Source: Archilochus colubris
Taxonomy: Eukaryota; Chordata; Aves; Apodiformes; Trochilidae
Assembly: GCA_023079485.1 (NCBI GenBank)
Contig: CM041083.1
Span: forward strand, 105,601,054-105,665,053
DNA: 64,000 bases
Direction of reading: 5' to 3'
This document shows, piece after piece, positions 11,548 through 28,131 of this stretch. The position numbers were made by a program, and so were the translations under genes. The stretch's first letter is position 1; every line of letters begins with the position of its first letter. Below the pieces are notes generated by a model. The model did no database searches. It saw nothing but the letters and a program-made list of their open reading frames with translations, and had not been told where the DNA came from.

Positions 11548-14500
11548 CACATCCTTGGGATCCAGACAAGATGATGATTGCACTTGAGATGGTCTAATTA
11601 TCTGCCTTTTGGTTAAAACAGCCAAGGAACCAATTCTCTCTCAACAAACCTTCACGTGAGAGGCCTCAGTATTTTGCACATCATGTTTTTCCAAATCTTG
11701 CATGATGACAAGGATGAGATTTCTCAGGAACCAAGTGTAATCCCACCACCACACTCCTCTCTGAATGAGGTTGCTTATTAAACATGAGTCGCAGCAGGAG
11801 CTACTTAAAGCTAAAAACTAAGCCAACAGTGCCTTTGGCACATGAGCACCCACCTCACTGTACTTTCTTGTTTTTTAACTTTGGCTTTGGTACACGACCC
11901 AAATTCAGCCAAGTTGAGAATAGTGACTATGTGAAACTGAGTATCCAGGTGTCATCAATTCAACTACAAAAATAATTTCACTTGGGGTAGAAGGGAGGAA
12001 AGGAAGTAAACACCAAGTTTGAAATTAAGATTTCAGTGTTCAACTTGAAAGCCTAGGAGCAGAGAGTTACACCAAAAAGTTCTATTTTCCTGAAGAATTT
12101 CGGCTGGTATGAATGGAAAACAGAGCAAGAATTAAACTGCACTACAGTGATGAGATTAGACATAGAACCAGGAAAGAAAAGGTTATGCTTGACCTCCAGC
12201 CTATGTAACTAATCTTTTAAACGGCTTATTGGCATCGAAGTCCAGAAAAGTAGTGATTTACAGAATTGGAAGTCTGACCCACAAGGTATCTCAGCAATAA
12301 CGTTTCTTGTCTGTCTGTTATGTGACCAGAAAAGCACAAACTGCCTAAAAACTACTTAGGTTATTTTCATTAGGGTTGGATTCTACTAGGTAAGTAAATT
12401 AGGTATCTCACATTAAGAAGAAAAAATGTGATATTCAGACATATGTAAACAGCTACTAAGAGTTAAAATTTTTAGAACTCAGGTGGGCACTTGGCATTGC
12501 ATAGGAGGTTAGGACATGCAGTTCATACCATCAAGCACTTTTTCATACATTCATTTTGTCACTTGTAATTATTTTCCTTTATGTTATCCCTTGGTGAAGA
12601 GGTTACAGCTATGTTCGTTTTCACATTTTCTAATTTAAAAAAATGGAAATAAGCTATTACAGAAGTGTCACATAGGCTGCTTTAGAGTTCTTAGAGCTTA
12701 CCAAACAACTGCATTATCAAATAATTATGCGATTCAAGACTGTCTCCTTTTACTGTACCTTTAAAAAAACTTTTATAGAAAAAAAATGCCAAAAAATATG
12801 CTTAGTTTCATTAACTTTGATGGAGAATAAGAAAAGTTACACTAAAAATCTTTAATTTTTAAATAAAATATTTGTAAAAAACAAACATGTTACTTGCCCT
12901 ACTGCCTCTTACAGATACATTTATTGTTATAATTTAACAAGAAAGTATACATTATAACTTTATGAATTTCTTCCCAAAGCTGACCTGCTTTAAAACAACA
13001 GGTGTGTGATGTAGCACAATAACATTAGATCTTATGCATTTGCAGAAGGTACTTGTTGGCTCATATAGAAGAATACTTTTTCAAAACTGAACTAGTTTTC
13101 ACTTTAAAAGAAAGCCTTTGATGGTGTTACTGTTCTGACAGTTTTCTTTGGAAAGTGGAGAATTCAGGAAGGAATTGTCATTTTTAGACAAGGACTGAGT
13201 AGTAATATATTTAACCCATATTCTTTCTCACTTTGATTATTTTTGCTGAAGGGAAACTTTAAAAATTACCTAAGTAAACATACATGCAAACAGACAAAAT
13301 CAGGCTCTGTGAGCCTGATGACATTAAATAAATATTAAATTAGAAATCCTGGCATGAAAAATTCATTAAGATTGAATGTGATGGAAGAGGGCAGAGTGTA
13401 GGTCACCTGTACAGCCCTATTTCACCCAGCCTGAGAATCAGCAGAAAAATATGGTCTGCTACAACATGTTTGTTTCCACAAAATTCTTCTGTAATCAGTA
13501 TTGACTATTCAACACCTCTTTGTCCAACCTGCTATCCTACAGCTTATCTGAGGCAGACCACCTGAACTCTGTACCAAAGCAAGCATTTGCCCTGCTTATG
13601 GAAATCGTTGTCTTAGTACCTCCACACAACAAAAGACTAAAACTGGGAGAATAACTTTGTTTTACAACCAGAAGCACATCATAACTCTGGATGTTCACCT
13701 TAAGATACTGAATAACACTTTTCAGAGAATGTGCCATCTTAAATCTTTCCAGCAGCAGCTGCAAGAGGCCAGGACTTCTGCAGAACAGATCATGTCCACT
13801 CATATAGCCAGAAGAAAAGAGGTTCCTTTTTGTACCCAGCTTTTTATAGCAGCCACAACAACATGCCAAGCCTAGCAGAGACTTTCACAGCAGATGCAAA
13901 CATAGATCCAGTTCTCCAGGTCAGTATTTTACTGTTTTACCCTGTTCTTCTTCACAAAGTTCACAATTTGGGTGCTATTTTTTTCTTCAGCAGTCATCAA
14001 AATTGAGATCCCACATGAAAAAATGGCTTCCCATCACATAACCAAAGACAAAACATTTGCATTCAAAATTTAAAAACTTTTTTTGCTCAAGAAAAAAAAA
14101 AACACAAACAAAACAAAAACCTGTATGGTTTTGCTTTTTCATCCATGTATTTGATTTTCTTTTGCAAGAAGGCAAAGGAAAAGAAGTATTTCCTACAGAA
14201 AATGCTTTACTACACTGTGCTGTTAACAGCATAGCCTCTCCAGAGGTGGAATTCTTAAATTTTCACTAAGCCTCACAATGCTGAGCTCTTATTTCTAGCA
14301 CAGACCACAAGTATCACTGGAAGGTATAACAGAGCAGGAACTGCTGGATAACTTTATGGAGGGATATACAGCTATGCATCCACCATCACACAGTCATGCT
14401 GGTGTGACAGCACATGTAGCAAAACCCAAGATGTGAATTTCTCACTTCCCATTTTATTTCATCCATTAATAGTAGAGTGCTTGAAATGGGGTGGTATATA

Positions 14501-17500
14501 TCACAACATCACAAGAACTTCTCAGAACATCTCACAGACATATCGAAAGGGTTTCTTGAGTTGATTACTATATAGATATATACAGGGAACACTTCTCTCC
14601 CACATTTCAACTATCAAAAGTGACAATTTTTTTGCCTGTTACTTAGGAAAACATGGCAGCAGATAGCTCTGTTATGTGAGGTCAAAAAAACATAACCCTT
14701 CTCTACAAGTCAACCTTCTACTAAATGTGCAAGTTTGTTGACATTAACCTCCTGAAACAAGCTTAGAATTCACTGAAGTCATGTAAGTAGCATGCACAGC
14801 TACCAAACTGCTTTTATCAAGGGTCATGAAAGCCTGGCTGTCTTCTACTCATCACTTTCTCTGTTAGATTAATTCTCTTCACCCAGAGCTTCATCCATCA
14901 CTTCAGTTAATGCTTTCTACTCAAATGGTGATTGGATTTGCCAGCTCAGCATTGCTGTAATTACCTCTCAGGGCAATGTGCTGTTTCATCAATTCCATTC
15001 TAACTTTATTTGTCTTAGGAAAAAAGTCCAACGCTTACCAGACTTTCTGGCATCATTAATGGCCTGGTGTTTCTATGCTTTCTGAATTTTATCTTAACAA
15101 CATCCACATTAAAAAAGAAAAAAAAAAACCCTGTTATTAAAAATATTTCATGAATTACCCAAATATTCAGTAACAGCCAATATGAGAGAAACCAAATTAA
15201 TGTAAGAATGCAAGACAGAATATGCTAATAGCATATAAAATGCATAAATGGGACAAAACACCTCAAGTTATTCAATGTAAGCAGTATCATTATGACTACA
15301 ATTTTCTAAAGAAAAGCTATTAGGTTGTACCATTAAAATACTTAAAACAACACAAAAGTTCTCCGATAAACTGTGTCATTAATAATGCTTTAGAACAGGT
15401 ATGAAGCACTTATTTCAGGTTTTAACAGTTCTACTACAAAAACCAAGAAGATTTAGACCAAAATAGACTTTAGACCAAATACCTGAACCGTGATACTGTA
15501 AAAACCAGCACACCTTCCACACTATCTCCCCAAATTAATTCCATTTCTCTAAAATACCACTTTAATGATGGACAACCTGTAGTGCAAAATTCACCTATTT
15601 TAACAATTTGCGAACTTCAGAGGAGGGAAAAAAAGCAAGACAAATTAAGGAAGCTTGTAATTCCTAGTATTCATTTTAGTCTACTGACTCCCAATTAAGA
15701 ACAATTTGTATTATGACAGCTGATGAGAACAGTGCCTCTGGCTGTGCCCTTCCCTGATCCTGTGTCATGGATGATAGAGCTCCTACCAAGTGAGCCCTCA
15801 ACCACTGCCATACTCATACCACTGTGGGCACAAGGTTCAGTTTTCCTTCAGTTTTCATGGGTATGACCAGCTTACAGCTCAGTCTGCAAAAAGGAGAAAT
15901 AAGTTTCATTTTCAAGTGGAAAAACAGAAATTTTTTTATCCATACAAACGTATACAATTTCCTGCTTCTCAGTCAGAACCTGTAGTAAAGATCCATCATC
16001 CAGATACAGGTCTGGCTCAGCTTTACTAGTTTCAAGTGTCTGGGAAATAGGGGGTGGCTTTTTTAAAAAAAAAATAAAATTGTGCTTTTTTTTTTAAAGA
16101 ATCGTTTAAGCGATTCTCACTGCAGCATTTCTCAATAAAATTTTAAAAACTGACTTTCCAGCTTGACGAAAAAGCTTACATTAATGAGAATACATTTGTT
16201 TTACATGACTGACAAGATGGCTTGAAACCAGATGAACAGTCAGAGACAAAATGTTAGTTTTCTTTTTCCTCCAGTGAGCATGTTTCCAATGAGGAATCTA
16301 GCCTTAGCACCTCCCTGTTTCTTGATCAAGAACACTTCTTTAGCATTAGAGTAGCAAAAACTTCAAAAGGACTCCAGATAGCCTATGTCTATATTCTTCA
16401 ATCTTCTGTGCTCCGAGATGGACTTTCAATTAAGCCTGATTTTTTACTTAATGCTGCAGGACAATTTAGCTGCAAAAACAACAAGAGAGAACAAGGAGGA
16501 GGGAATGATGATGAAGAAAAAGAATGTCATTACACACTAGATACAAGTATGAGGTCACAGGCAGAAACTGAAAGATTTAGGAAGTTGTAAGAATCTTGGA
16601 AAGATCTGCCTCCCAACATGATTTCATCAACGATGCTCTATATCCAGACACCATTCAGGCTCTGAGTCTTCCTCAGTTATGCAGACACCCCAGAGTTCAC
16701 AGAACTGCCAGGAGGTGTTTGCTCCAGATGTCAGAAGCCACCCTTCTGACAGACATACAGAAACAAAGGGTACCCCACTGCTGACAGCCAACACAACACC
16801 TATGGCTTAAAGCCTGTCCATTGAGGCTTGCTGGGAACAACACAGAACCCTCTCTTTGAGATTGGAGGAAGCAACACACATCACACATCAACATTACCAC
16901 CAGCATCCCCCTTGTCTAGGCATTTTTTTCTCCATGTCCAAGCTGCATTTGTTTTTTCCAGCTCTAGTTCAAATGCCAGAGAGACTAAAATACCTATCAG
17001 AGCCAGATAAGAGTATTCTGATTACTTTTTATTAATCCCCCTGACCACCTAATATACCATGGACTGAAATATGCCTGTGTCAAACATTCCTCCATGGGCT
17101 CTTCTTTCATGCTGTATTTCAAACTACATTTTCTGGGAGCAGATAAAGAGAGAAGCAGGGGAAAAAGCAGGGTGAGAGTAACACAGGGAGATGTAACGGG
17201 GAGAAATGGGGCAAGGGGATTTCATGCTTTGCACAGTCCGTGTCGAACTGAACATAGGGAACACCCTCGCTGGTGCTGTCTGCTTCTATCTGCATTTATA
17301 GTGAAAATGTCAACAGCTTCCCTGCTCTTGCCTGCATTAAATCTCCTGCTGTTCTGGCACACAGAGACAAAAACAAAGGGAACTGCACAGTAGCTGGTCA
17401 AAGCTACACTTGCAAAAGGAATTTTCCGAGCACAGAAATGACTAAAAGCCATCAAGTTTGACTTTTAAAATTGTTGTAATGACTCTTGCATACTACCGAA

Positions 17501-19696
17501 GACACTTGCTGACATGTCACTGTTTAGGCTCCACAATAAAGACGAGTCAGAGGCAGACATCCCAGCTGCCTGTCTGCTTCGTGTCAAGGCAGTGGCGTAA
17601 CACATCACGAGGAATTGGTGCGCTGCTGTATCAGGTCAGGGCACTACAAGACTGTAACCAATTTAAACACAGCTCCTGACAGCCTGATTTCATGACAATA
17701 CTCTGGGGAATTTTGATTGTAACTAATTTGACATTGAGGTTAACTCACAGACATTTCCACTAGGTAAAACATGTTTTGACATCTTCATACCTCTTAAGTC
17801 ATCAATATATAAAAAGAGCTAAAAAGCAAAAGGAATGAAATGCACCGTCCCTCCACATCAAGTGATGGTCTCTAACAAATTATTCAGCAAACCAGTTCTG
17901 TCCTGTGGCTTTGACTCCTCTTCTCCAAATGCTAGAACACTTCTAATTAAAAAGCAAAGGGTCTCCAGCTGGAAACCATTCAGCATAACAAGCACATAAA
18001 CAATGCTGTTTTCACCATTAGAAAAAACTGATGAGTTTTAAGAGCCTTTCAGGATTTCTTGAATTGGAGATGGAGGAGACAATTCAGACAAAAGTAATTT
18101 TTTCCAGATACTACTGACTGAAAAAAAAGCTTTGTGGAGCCAAAGCAGATACAGCACTTAAACTACTTTTTTTTTTTCCCCCAGCATCTGGAGGATGAGC
18201 AGATGTCAGATGTATGTCTAGGACTCTTAAGATCAGTCTGGTACAGAACTGCAAAACCAGAGGACAACATGTTTACCATGCTATATAGAACAAACTTATT
18301 TTAGTTCACTTCACAGATGCCTTATCATCAGCACAAAGAGGACTGCTCCTTTTTGAATTACTTATTGTAGAAAAAATCCTACCATATTAACTATCCTAAT
18401 GACAAGTAACTTACCAGCTGTAACTTACAGTTACAAACTGTAAGACATCACTTGGTAGAACTTTAAGAGGAGCTGCAAATTAAATCCTTATAAAATACAC
18501 TACTCCTTACAATGGGACATTGACAACGCCACCCAGCTATTACATCAGCCTGAATACCAAACATATGAAATGAATGTGGCCTAACCATCTGTGAGAAAAG
18601 TAATGAGAAATGAAATCTCCTATTTTAGATCTTGAAAATATATTCAGTCAAGAAAAACGTGTCTTGGGTGATGTTAAGGCACCATCACCTCGTGCTCCCA
18701 AGCCATGGGACTTAAAAACTTTCTATAACCCTCAATGGGAAGACTTACTGTACATCAGTTTTCCTGGGGTGAAAGAAGGAAAATGATAGCAGCAGCCTGA
18801 TACCCTGGTGGGAAGGAAAGCTTGGGAAGTCCCACACAGTGATGGGAAGAGGCATGTATGAAAGGGATATAGACAGAGAACACCTGGAAGCTGAGAGCTT
18901 CATTGGAAAGTTTCCACTCCTAGAGATGTTCAACCTTGGACATCAAGGACACCAAAGCTTCCAGCAAGTGCCCAGGTACAGGCAGGAGGACCACGAGGCT
19001 GTGTCAGGTCTCAAGGGCAGACAGAGATTGCAGGTTACTTGACTGCATTGTAGCTATGTGGGGAGAACTCTGCATCTGTGTTGAAAGCCAGCACTTGCAT
19101 CTGGCTGTCCCCTCAGGCAGTCTTCAAGGTAAATTTTAATTAAAGGTGTGTATAATAGCAAGGAACACTACTGCTGAAAAATGCTTGTGACCTCTAAGTC
19201 AGAATTATACACTATTTCAGGATGAGCACGACATGATGCAATTTCAAAAGCATGGTCAGATCCTGTGTCTTTGCTACATAAACAAAGAAGAGTCTATCAC
19301 ACCCATCACCAGAATACACCCTCCTTCCTCCTTTCTCCAAGTACTGGTAAAAAGCCACATACTTTTACACCCAGATCTAGGTGGTGGTAAAAAAACAGGT
19401 AGGAAGAACATCTCTGATAGCACTGCAGCCCATGCCACCTCCACATGAGCTCCAGTGGTGTGGATAAAATGTGCTGCTGAGCTTTGCCTCCTCCTATGCA
19501 GAAAGAAATACCCACTACAAAACAGGAAATGCAGTCCTCCAGAGACAACTGTTCAGGGTAAAAACACAAGAGAGTCTGAAAAAGGGCATTAACAAAATTA
19601 ATGACAGAAATGTGGTTTCTTCTAAATGTTCAGAATCATAAATACAAATATATTCAAATTTAGATCTGAATAGTAAAAGATCTAAAATGACTTAAA

Positions 19697-20730
19697 GATC
19701 ATAGAATCATGAACATTGGAAAAGACCTTTAAGATCACCAAGTCCAACCATCAACACAACACCCCCATGCCAACTAAACCATGACCGTAAGTGCCATGTC
19801 TACACGTGGTACTCAAATACTTCCAAGGATACTGACTCGACCACTTCCCTGGGAAGCCTGTTCCAATGCTTGACCACTGTTTCAGTAAAGAAAATTTTTC
19901 TAATATCAAAACTGAACCTCTCCTGACACAACATGAGGCCATTTTCTTTTGCCCTATTGCTGGTTACTTGGGAGCAGAGAGAGAGATCAACACCCACCTC
20001 ACCACAATCTCCTTTGAGGTAGCTGTAGGGAGCCACAGGATCCCCCCTCAGCCTCCTTTTCTCCACACTAAACAATTCCAAGTCCCTCAGCCACTCGTAA
20101 TCAGACTTGTTCTCTAGACATTCACCAGCTCTGTTACCCTTCTCTGGATATGCTCCAGCACCTCAATATCCTTCTTGTAGTGAGAAGCACAAAACTGAAA
20201 ATATTGAAGGTGCAGCCTCACCAGTGCCAAGCACAAGGGGACAATCACTTCCCCTCTCCTGCTGGTCACACTATTTGTGATAGGAGCCAGGATGCTGTTG
20301 GCCTTCTTGGCCACCTGGGCACACCGCTGGCTCATGTTCATCTGAGTGCTGACCAACACCCCCAGGTCTATCTCTGCTGGGCAGCTCTCCAGCCACTCTT
20401 CCCCAAGCCTGCAGCACTACCTGGGGTTTTTGTGACCCAAGTGCATGACCCAGCAATTGGCCTTGTTGAATCTTGCACTATTGGCCTTGGCCAAGCAATC
20501 CAGGCTGCCCAGATCCCTCTGCAGAGCCTTCCTATGCTCAAGAAGATCAACATTCCTGCCCAATTTGGTGTCATCTGCAAGCTTACTGAAGAAGCACTCA
20601 ATCCCCTCAAACCAGATCATTGCTAAAGATACTAAAGAGAACTGCCCCTTAACACTGAACCCTGGGAACACCACTTTTGACTTAAGACCACTGGCCCTAG
20701 CTACATGCTTCCTGACAGCCATCAGCTGAT
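19697..20730 (-). mobile_element. CR1 LINE fragment (about 1.03 kb), sense to APP
   Basis: CR1 in minus orientation. The 3' end appears first on the + strand as atcatagaatcatgaacatt. It continues through gctctgttacccttctctgg and the reverse-transcriptase region (ggtgtcatctgcaagcttac) to about 20730. It is among the longest CR1 copies in the window and has the same orientation as the host gene. The frames contain stops and shifts, so it is not active. Confidence 0.93.
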
Positions 20731-22244
20731 AAAAATGGCAGATGAGATACAAGGAGAAATGTTTTATTCATATTTTTCAAAACTGAAAGGAAGCAACTGG
20801 CCCATGGGTGGCAGCATTATTAGTCCAAGAAGATAAACATATCCATCTTTCACATTATTGTTTAACTTCTGAGGCATGAGACAGAGATACCAAACTGTCT
20901 CTTTGCTAATACTTTTTACATCATCTAGGAAATATCACAGGTGCTTGGGTTCCTGGAGCACCTGTAATCACTATGAAAACTTCCATGTAATCTGCTACTG
21001 TCCTTCTGCCCAGTGTGAAATTTTCAGGATGCATCAAAGCAAACACAAGAACTTCCCAGAAAGATTGAGTGCCCTCCCCTGAATAGCAGAGCGTGTTTTA
21101 TGATTTGGAGTGCACAGTGTGCATAAAAAGCCACTGATTGGAAGACACCAACAACTTGTATTGAGTAGATCTGACCCAAGTAAAAGCTATAGTAAGTCCT
21201 AAATGAGAAAAATACTTCTATGGGTACTTTGCCCAAATGATTTCCTAATAGCATGCCCCTCCCTGCCCAGAGCGGGGCTACATGAAGAACCTAAACCTCC
21301 TCTGATGGAGGGCTTTGCTTCAGAGTTGCTGAGCAATGGGGTCAGCAACAGTCAGTGCACAAGCTACCCGTCCCTTCTGCTCCCCTCACCTCATGCAGTG
21401 TCTGTCACGCTGTGGGTGTACATATACACAAAGGGATTTAAAACTCTTAGGAAAGCTTCGAGACAAAGCAAACACTGTCAGTGTGAGATCACCCATGTAA
21501 GGTGCAGAAAAAATGCTTAGGAAACACTTCAGAGGTGCATTAATAGCAGAGAATACTGAGAGTTTAGCATTAAGTGTCCTGCTACTTTTCACTTCCTTTG
21601 TCCCTCATGATCACCCTAGCACTAAGGCACATGTATATTTATATGCAAGAAAACATATGCTCATATATGTATGAATATACCTAGACATACAAAATTTGAA
21701 CTACCACCTACGACTGCAACAGAAATGAGTAATGTGGGCTTTTTAGTATGACTAAATTTCAAGAGTATTTCTGGCTCAGTACATACAGCTTAAATGCCGT
21801 TGGGAAGCTGAAGAGGGAGCAAGAAATACGAGTGAGTCAGTGTAAAATAACTCGTAAGTGCCTGGCTCCTCATCTGCAGTTGAAGCACAAGTACCCTCTA
21901 AGAGGATCTTTTTATTTTCCTTTTGCATGCACTTGTATGTGGGGGGAGGAAAAAAATTGCAGTATTTGCTTGGAACTTTAGAAATGGGTTCAAACGCAAT
22001 TACAGCTCCTATTCCTAGAGCATACAAAATTTATGAATTTATTCTTGAACTCATCTCTTCACATACTCAACTGCTGTATGATGAATAAACCAGACTAGAA
22101 TAGTAAATTAAATGTTCAGTGATAGACAAGAAAAAGAAAAATAAATGGGATATCTGTCTTACAAACAAAAATACTTTATATACAGCCCTATGAGCTCTTT
22201 TATTTGAAGTTTTTTGCAAATCCTTCATCTAATACATGAAAGTT

Positions 22245-22375
22245 TTTAATATGTATGTATTTTATATATAGGTATATATAATAAATATTATATGTATAGA
22301 TAACACAGGTAGTAAGTATGTAACACAAATTTATCTATCTATTTATCTTATCTACCTATGTACATATATATGAGA
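22245..22375. repeat. AT-rich low-complexity region
   Basis: TATA, GTAT and (ATCT)n-like stretches are mixed, e.g. atctatctatttatcttatc and tacatatatatg. Likely polymorphic. Confidence 0.9.
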
Positions 22376-23763
22376 AAAAAAAAAAAGGAAATTTTTCTCA
22401 ATTAGAAGTAGGCCCATGCTCATTTCTTATTCTAACACAAGAAGACAACCCAATGAAAAACTAACGAAAATATAGAGATTGACAAAGCAATAGTCCAGTG
22501 GCTGGTTTACAAAACCCACTGAAAGGTTATAAATTTTGACACTTTCAACAACTGTTGGAAGTACAAGCCAGAAAAAAAGCCTGAGGGTGTCAAGGTAGAA
22601 GAGGCAATGTGGCTTGATATAGGTTTCTTGCAGGAAATAGCTCTGACCATTTGCTCTCGTTTATGAGAGAAAACTGGAAATTACAATGGGAAAATATTTA
22701 TTTTAAGTTAACTTATGCTGTCATTCACAAAAATCTTCATCTCTACATAGTTTCTTGTTTCCATCTGAATTATTAAAAATCCCAAACTTAATCCAAGTTG
22801 GACATACTAACTTTCCACATGATTCACTCCATTCAGTCCCCATTTATTTTCAAGGTTCTCCTTGAAACCTCTTGCAATTTGCCCCAAACTTTGGATTTTA
22901 TAAATTATTTGTAAAAGTTACAGTATTATCACCTAAAAAGGAAACACACTTCATTATCATAGCATGAAGTGAGGGAAGTCTGGGAAGAATTTGAACAGAG
23001 ACTTCATTTTTATGAAGAAAACCACTATAGAGAGCTGTCTGAAATCAGCTGCAAGGACATACTGTACCCTGTTCTTACAATTGCTGTCTAATATGGTCAA
23101 GAGAATGATATGAAAAGACTTTGACAGCACCTGACCAGTGAGTTACAACACAGTCATAACCCATATTTGGCTTAAAATTAGCTGACATGCAGAGGGGACG
23201 ATAAAGGATAAAGACAAACCATGACACCTTCCCACCCACTGCTGTCTTGCAAAGGAAACCTCTGTAGCCTAACTTAACAGTAGCTCACTAATGAACCTGT
23301 CAAAAGTCAGATAGTGAAACAGAATTTCTTTTGCTCACATTTAGAAAATAATTGTCAGCAGAAAAATATTCTTAAAAATGGCACGCAGCTCATGTCTACA
23401 GTGAATTAAGACATATCAAAATCTGCAATGGCTGTGTTAGCTGAGTATCTGCTGCAATACACCAGAGTGCACACGAAGCACCTTAAGGGTATAGAATTTA
23501 TCATTTAGTTGTCAAAAAGTATGTATTTAAGCATTTTTGTCAGAAATATGCTAATGCTTCTGACTGAAGAAAAGATAAAGGCATCAAAAAGCACAATAAC
23601 TATGTTAACAATAAGAAAATTACGCTACGCTAGTAGAACACCAGTGTTTAACCACTGCAGCTGCAAATTCACTTATAAATCATTCATATGATTCTTTCAT
23701 ATGGAGGTCTTTTGGTATCTTTAGGAAGTTGGTAATAATTTGAAGAGCAGACAGTCACTCTTA

Positions 23764-25465
<1,702 letters not shown>

Positions 25466-26634
25466 TCAATTTTGCTTCCAGCACCTCATTTTATACCCTT
25501 AGGTAGGCATAGGGCATCTATTGTTAAATGAGTGGCAGCGTTTGTTTGCAGTGAGTGAACAGTTTCTACACAGAGCTTCCATTTTCATCCTCAAACTTTC
25601 CATTTCAAAGTAGCTCCTGTCTTTGACCTCGGAGAAACATTACGTTATGAAAACTTTAGTGTAATATGTTAATATCCATATCCCTGCAAGTGTGAAACTT
25701 GCAGGATGCATCAAAGATATGTGTGACCTAACACCAGATCAGGCCTTGGTTGATCCAGCTCCTGGAAGGGGGAGTGCAGAGAACTACATTTTGCATCTAA
25801 GTAGCAATAGGGAAAGGTTTGAAGTGTTTTGAGATACTTAGTTTTGCCACACAAATCTGACACAAACACATTGTTTCCAATAATTCACAAGTATTTCTAC
25901 TGAAATGCAGCACTAAGATCAACACAGTACAATTAGTTCCTTTTGTTGATGCAGCCTCTTTATCGAAACCTCCTTTCATCAGCCAGACAAATTGAGGTTG
26001 GCTCAGAAGGTTGATGAGCAAGTAGAGCTCTTCAGCCAGGGAACAAGATGATTCATGAATCACCTGAATACCTGGTCAGACTGAAGAGGGGAAAAAAGGC
26101 TCTTTACCCAGAACATAACTGACCAAAGAGAAAGAGAATGTGCTGTCTTCAAGCAATAAGACATAAACTTACATGGGAAAGAAATAAAGCAATGCTCACA
26201 GCCTTAGTACTAATGTATAGGAAGAAACTCAGCTGATAAGTAGCATGATTTATTAGACTAATATCCCTGCAATTCTGTACAATTCTAATACTGCAATTAA
26301 ATAACCCCAAAACATCCCTAAGATTTTTTTAAAGGAGAAATTACAGAGCAATATCAAGAAGTACTGAACAGACCCTGGAAGAAAGCCCATTACTCAGCTG
26401 GCATAAATTGTCAGCTCCCTGAGGCACATTTGTCTGTAACTTCCAAAAAACTACAGTCTGTGTCTTAAACAGCCAAGGTCCCCCAACGACTGTGTGAATG
26501 TAGTAACAGTTTAATTAATCAAAATGAGACAACTAAAAGTTACTTGTCAGTAGAGGGTTGTCTCAGGGAGGTAATGAAGTTGCTTGCTGTTTTCATAGTT
26601 ATAGTCAGTTTTAAAAGTAACTAACACTTAGTGC

Positions 26635-26696
26635 ATTGTATATGTATATATATACCTTTGTATATGTATATACACCATTGTATATGTATATACACC
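26635..26696. repeat. 20-22 bp minisatellite, three copies
   Basis: There are three adjacent units: attgtatatgtatatatata cc (22 bp), tttgtatatgtatatacacc (20 bp) and attgtatatgtatatacacc (20 bp). Units 2 and 3 differ at one base. Each contains a self-complementary GTATATAC-type core. Confidence 0.95.
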
Positions 26697-27736
26697 TTTT
26701 CTAATCACCAAGATGTGTTTCTCATGAGTTTCCTTGCTGTATTTCAGTACTTTTGATTTAAAGCCTTTAAAAGCCAGTCAAATAGTTTATTAGGAAAACC
26801 AGAACTTTGTTATCTTCATCCTTCAGTGACATACCCTAATGCCTGCTAATTATTAACAGAAGTGCCCTCTAGAAATGTCCAATACAGAAATGCAAAAGTA
26901 CCAGTTAAAACTGGTAACCCAAACTACAAAATGGGCAGCTTCTGATGAAGCCTGTGTTCCCATTGTTATCACAGCCAAATCTCACACCAAAATTTGATTA
27001 ATCTGCACCCTGTTTTAAGCTGTACTTTTCTTTGTAGGGGGCCATCTTGTCACATGCTCAGTCACTCACAAGTATTTGCTAATTCTTTAGCCCAATACCT
27101 GAGCACTAAGCAAGCACACAGGTGTTCTGCTGAAGACTGGCAGAGTATGTTGACTTTGCTCTCCTAGCACATCCGACTTCATACAGCAGTTATACTTTGT
27201 TGCCTGTTCAAGCATGCAAAACAATTCGAGCAGTCTTTATTGCAGAGTTTTACAGAACTAAGAAAAAAAAATAGAAATCCTTGAGTGCGTTGTACTCTGG
27301 GAAACTGGATCATATTTCAGAAGCAATGCACACAAGCATGTTTGTGAGCTTGTGCCACCTGATTTCTGACGTGCACAAGCCCATGAATCCAACTAAAACC
27401 ACACCTGATTACCTCTACGTGAAGCTATTTCATTCAGATTAAGAGCCAGCAGTACCAGCAGAATATTGTGTGTGCAAAGTTCAAAGGCAATTAATAGCAT
27501 ACTTCATTACTCAATAAAATAAGCCTACATCATTTGAGCAAAAGTAATGATTCTGGCTGCAAAACTGAGTTACACCCACCAAATACAGGGCAAAAGGCTG
27601 TATATCCGAAGCTTTGGGCAACGCAGTCTGGGCTTTTGTGTTCTTAGTACGAGTATGTAACTAATTTTTTAAAAACAGTTGTTTTTTCAGCATCTGGTTG
27701 TATCAACTAATTCGTATCAGTAGGTTAAAAAATACA

Positions 27737-27780
27737 TTTGATATAGACTGAAAGTATATTTTGATATAACTGAAAGTACA
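27737..27780. repeat. Short imperfect tandem duplication
   Basis: Two copies of a 21-22 bp unit are present: ttgatatagactgaaagtat and ttgatataactgaaagtaca. The second lacks one base. Confidence 0.8.
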
Positions 27781-28114
27781 GTATCAGATTTGACTTTCAT
27801 ACACAAAATGTGCATCGGCTTTGTAAAATCAGACTCCTTAAAAAAAAAAGGTAGCAGCATCCTCACATTAACCCAAATTCACATTTCAAGTGAGGCTCCA
27901 TTTTGTAACCAGTTTCTCAGTTTCACAGAAAGAAACAATCCATCAGAACAAGTTCCCCTATGGCTTTCAAAAGGAAAAGAGCTGGAGAGAAGGGTGGTTG
28001 TTTAATGTAACACTCCTTCATTATATAGAGTTAAAATAAATTAGGGTTGTGAAAATCTAGGCAATAGCAATCACTTGCAGCTTTGCACATGATTCCTATT
28101 GCCTTCAATATTTA

Positions 28115-28131
28115 TTTTTTTTTTTTTTTTT
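28115..28131. repeat. T17 tract
   Basis: Homopolymer of 17 T on the + strand. No associated retrocopy was recognised. Confidence 0.9.

Noticed and set aside
16098..16117. AGAATCG...CGATTCT hairpin as a terminator or small RNA
   Set aside because: A 7-bp stem with a 6-base loop next to A/T runs is weak and has no gene context in a vertebrate intron.
20150..20626. 158-codon plus-strand ORF
   Set aside because: It lies wholly in the antisense strand of a CR1 copy.
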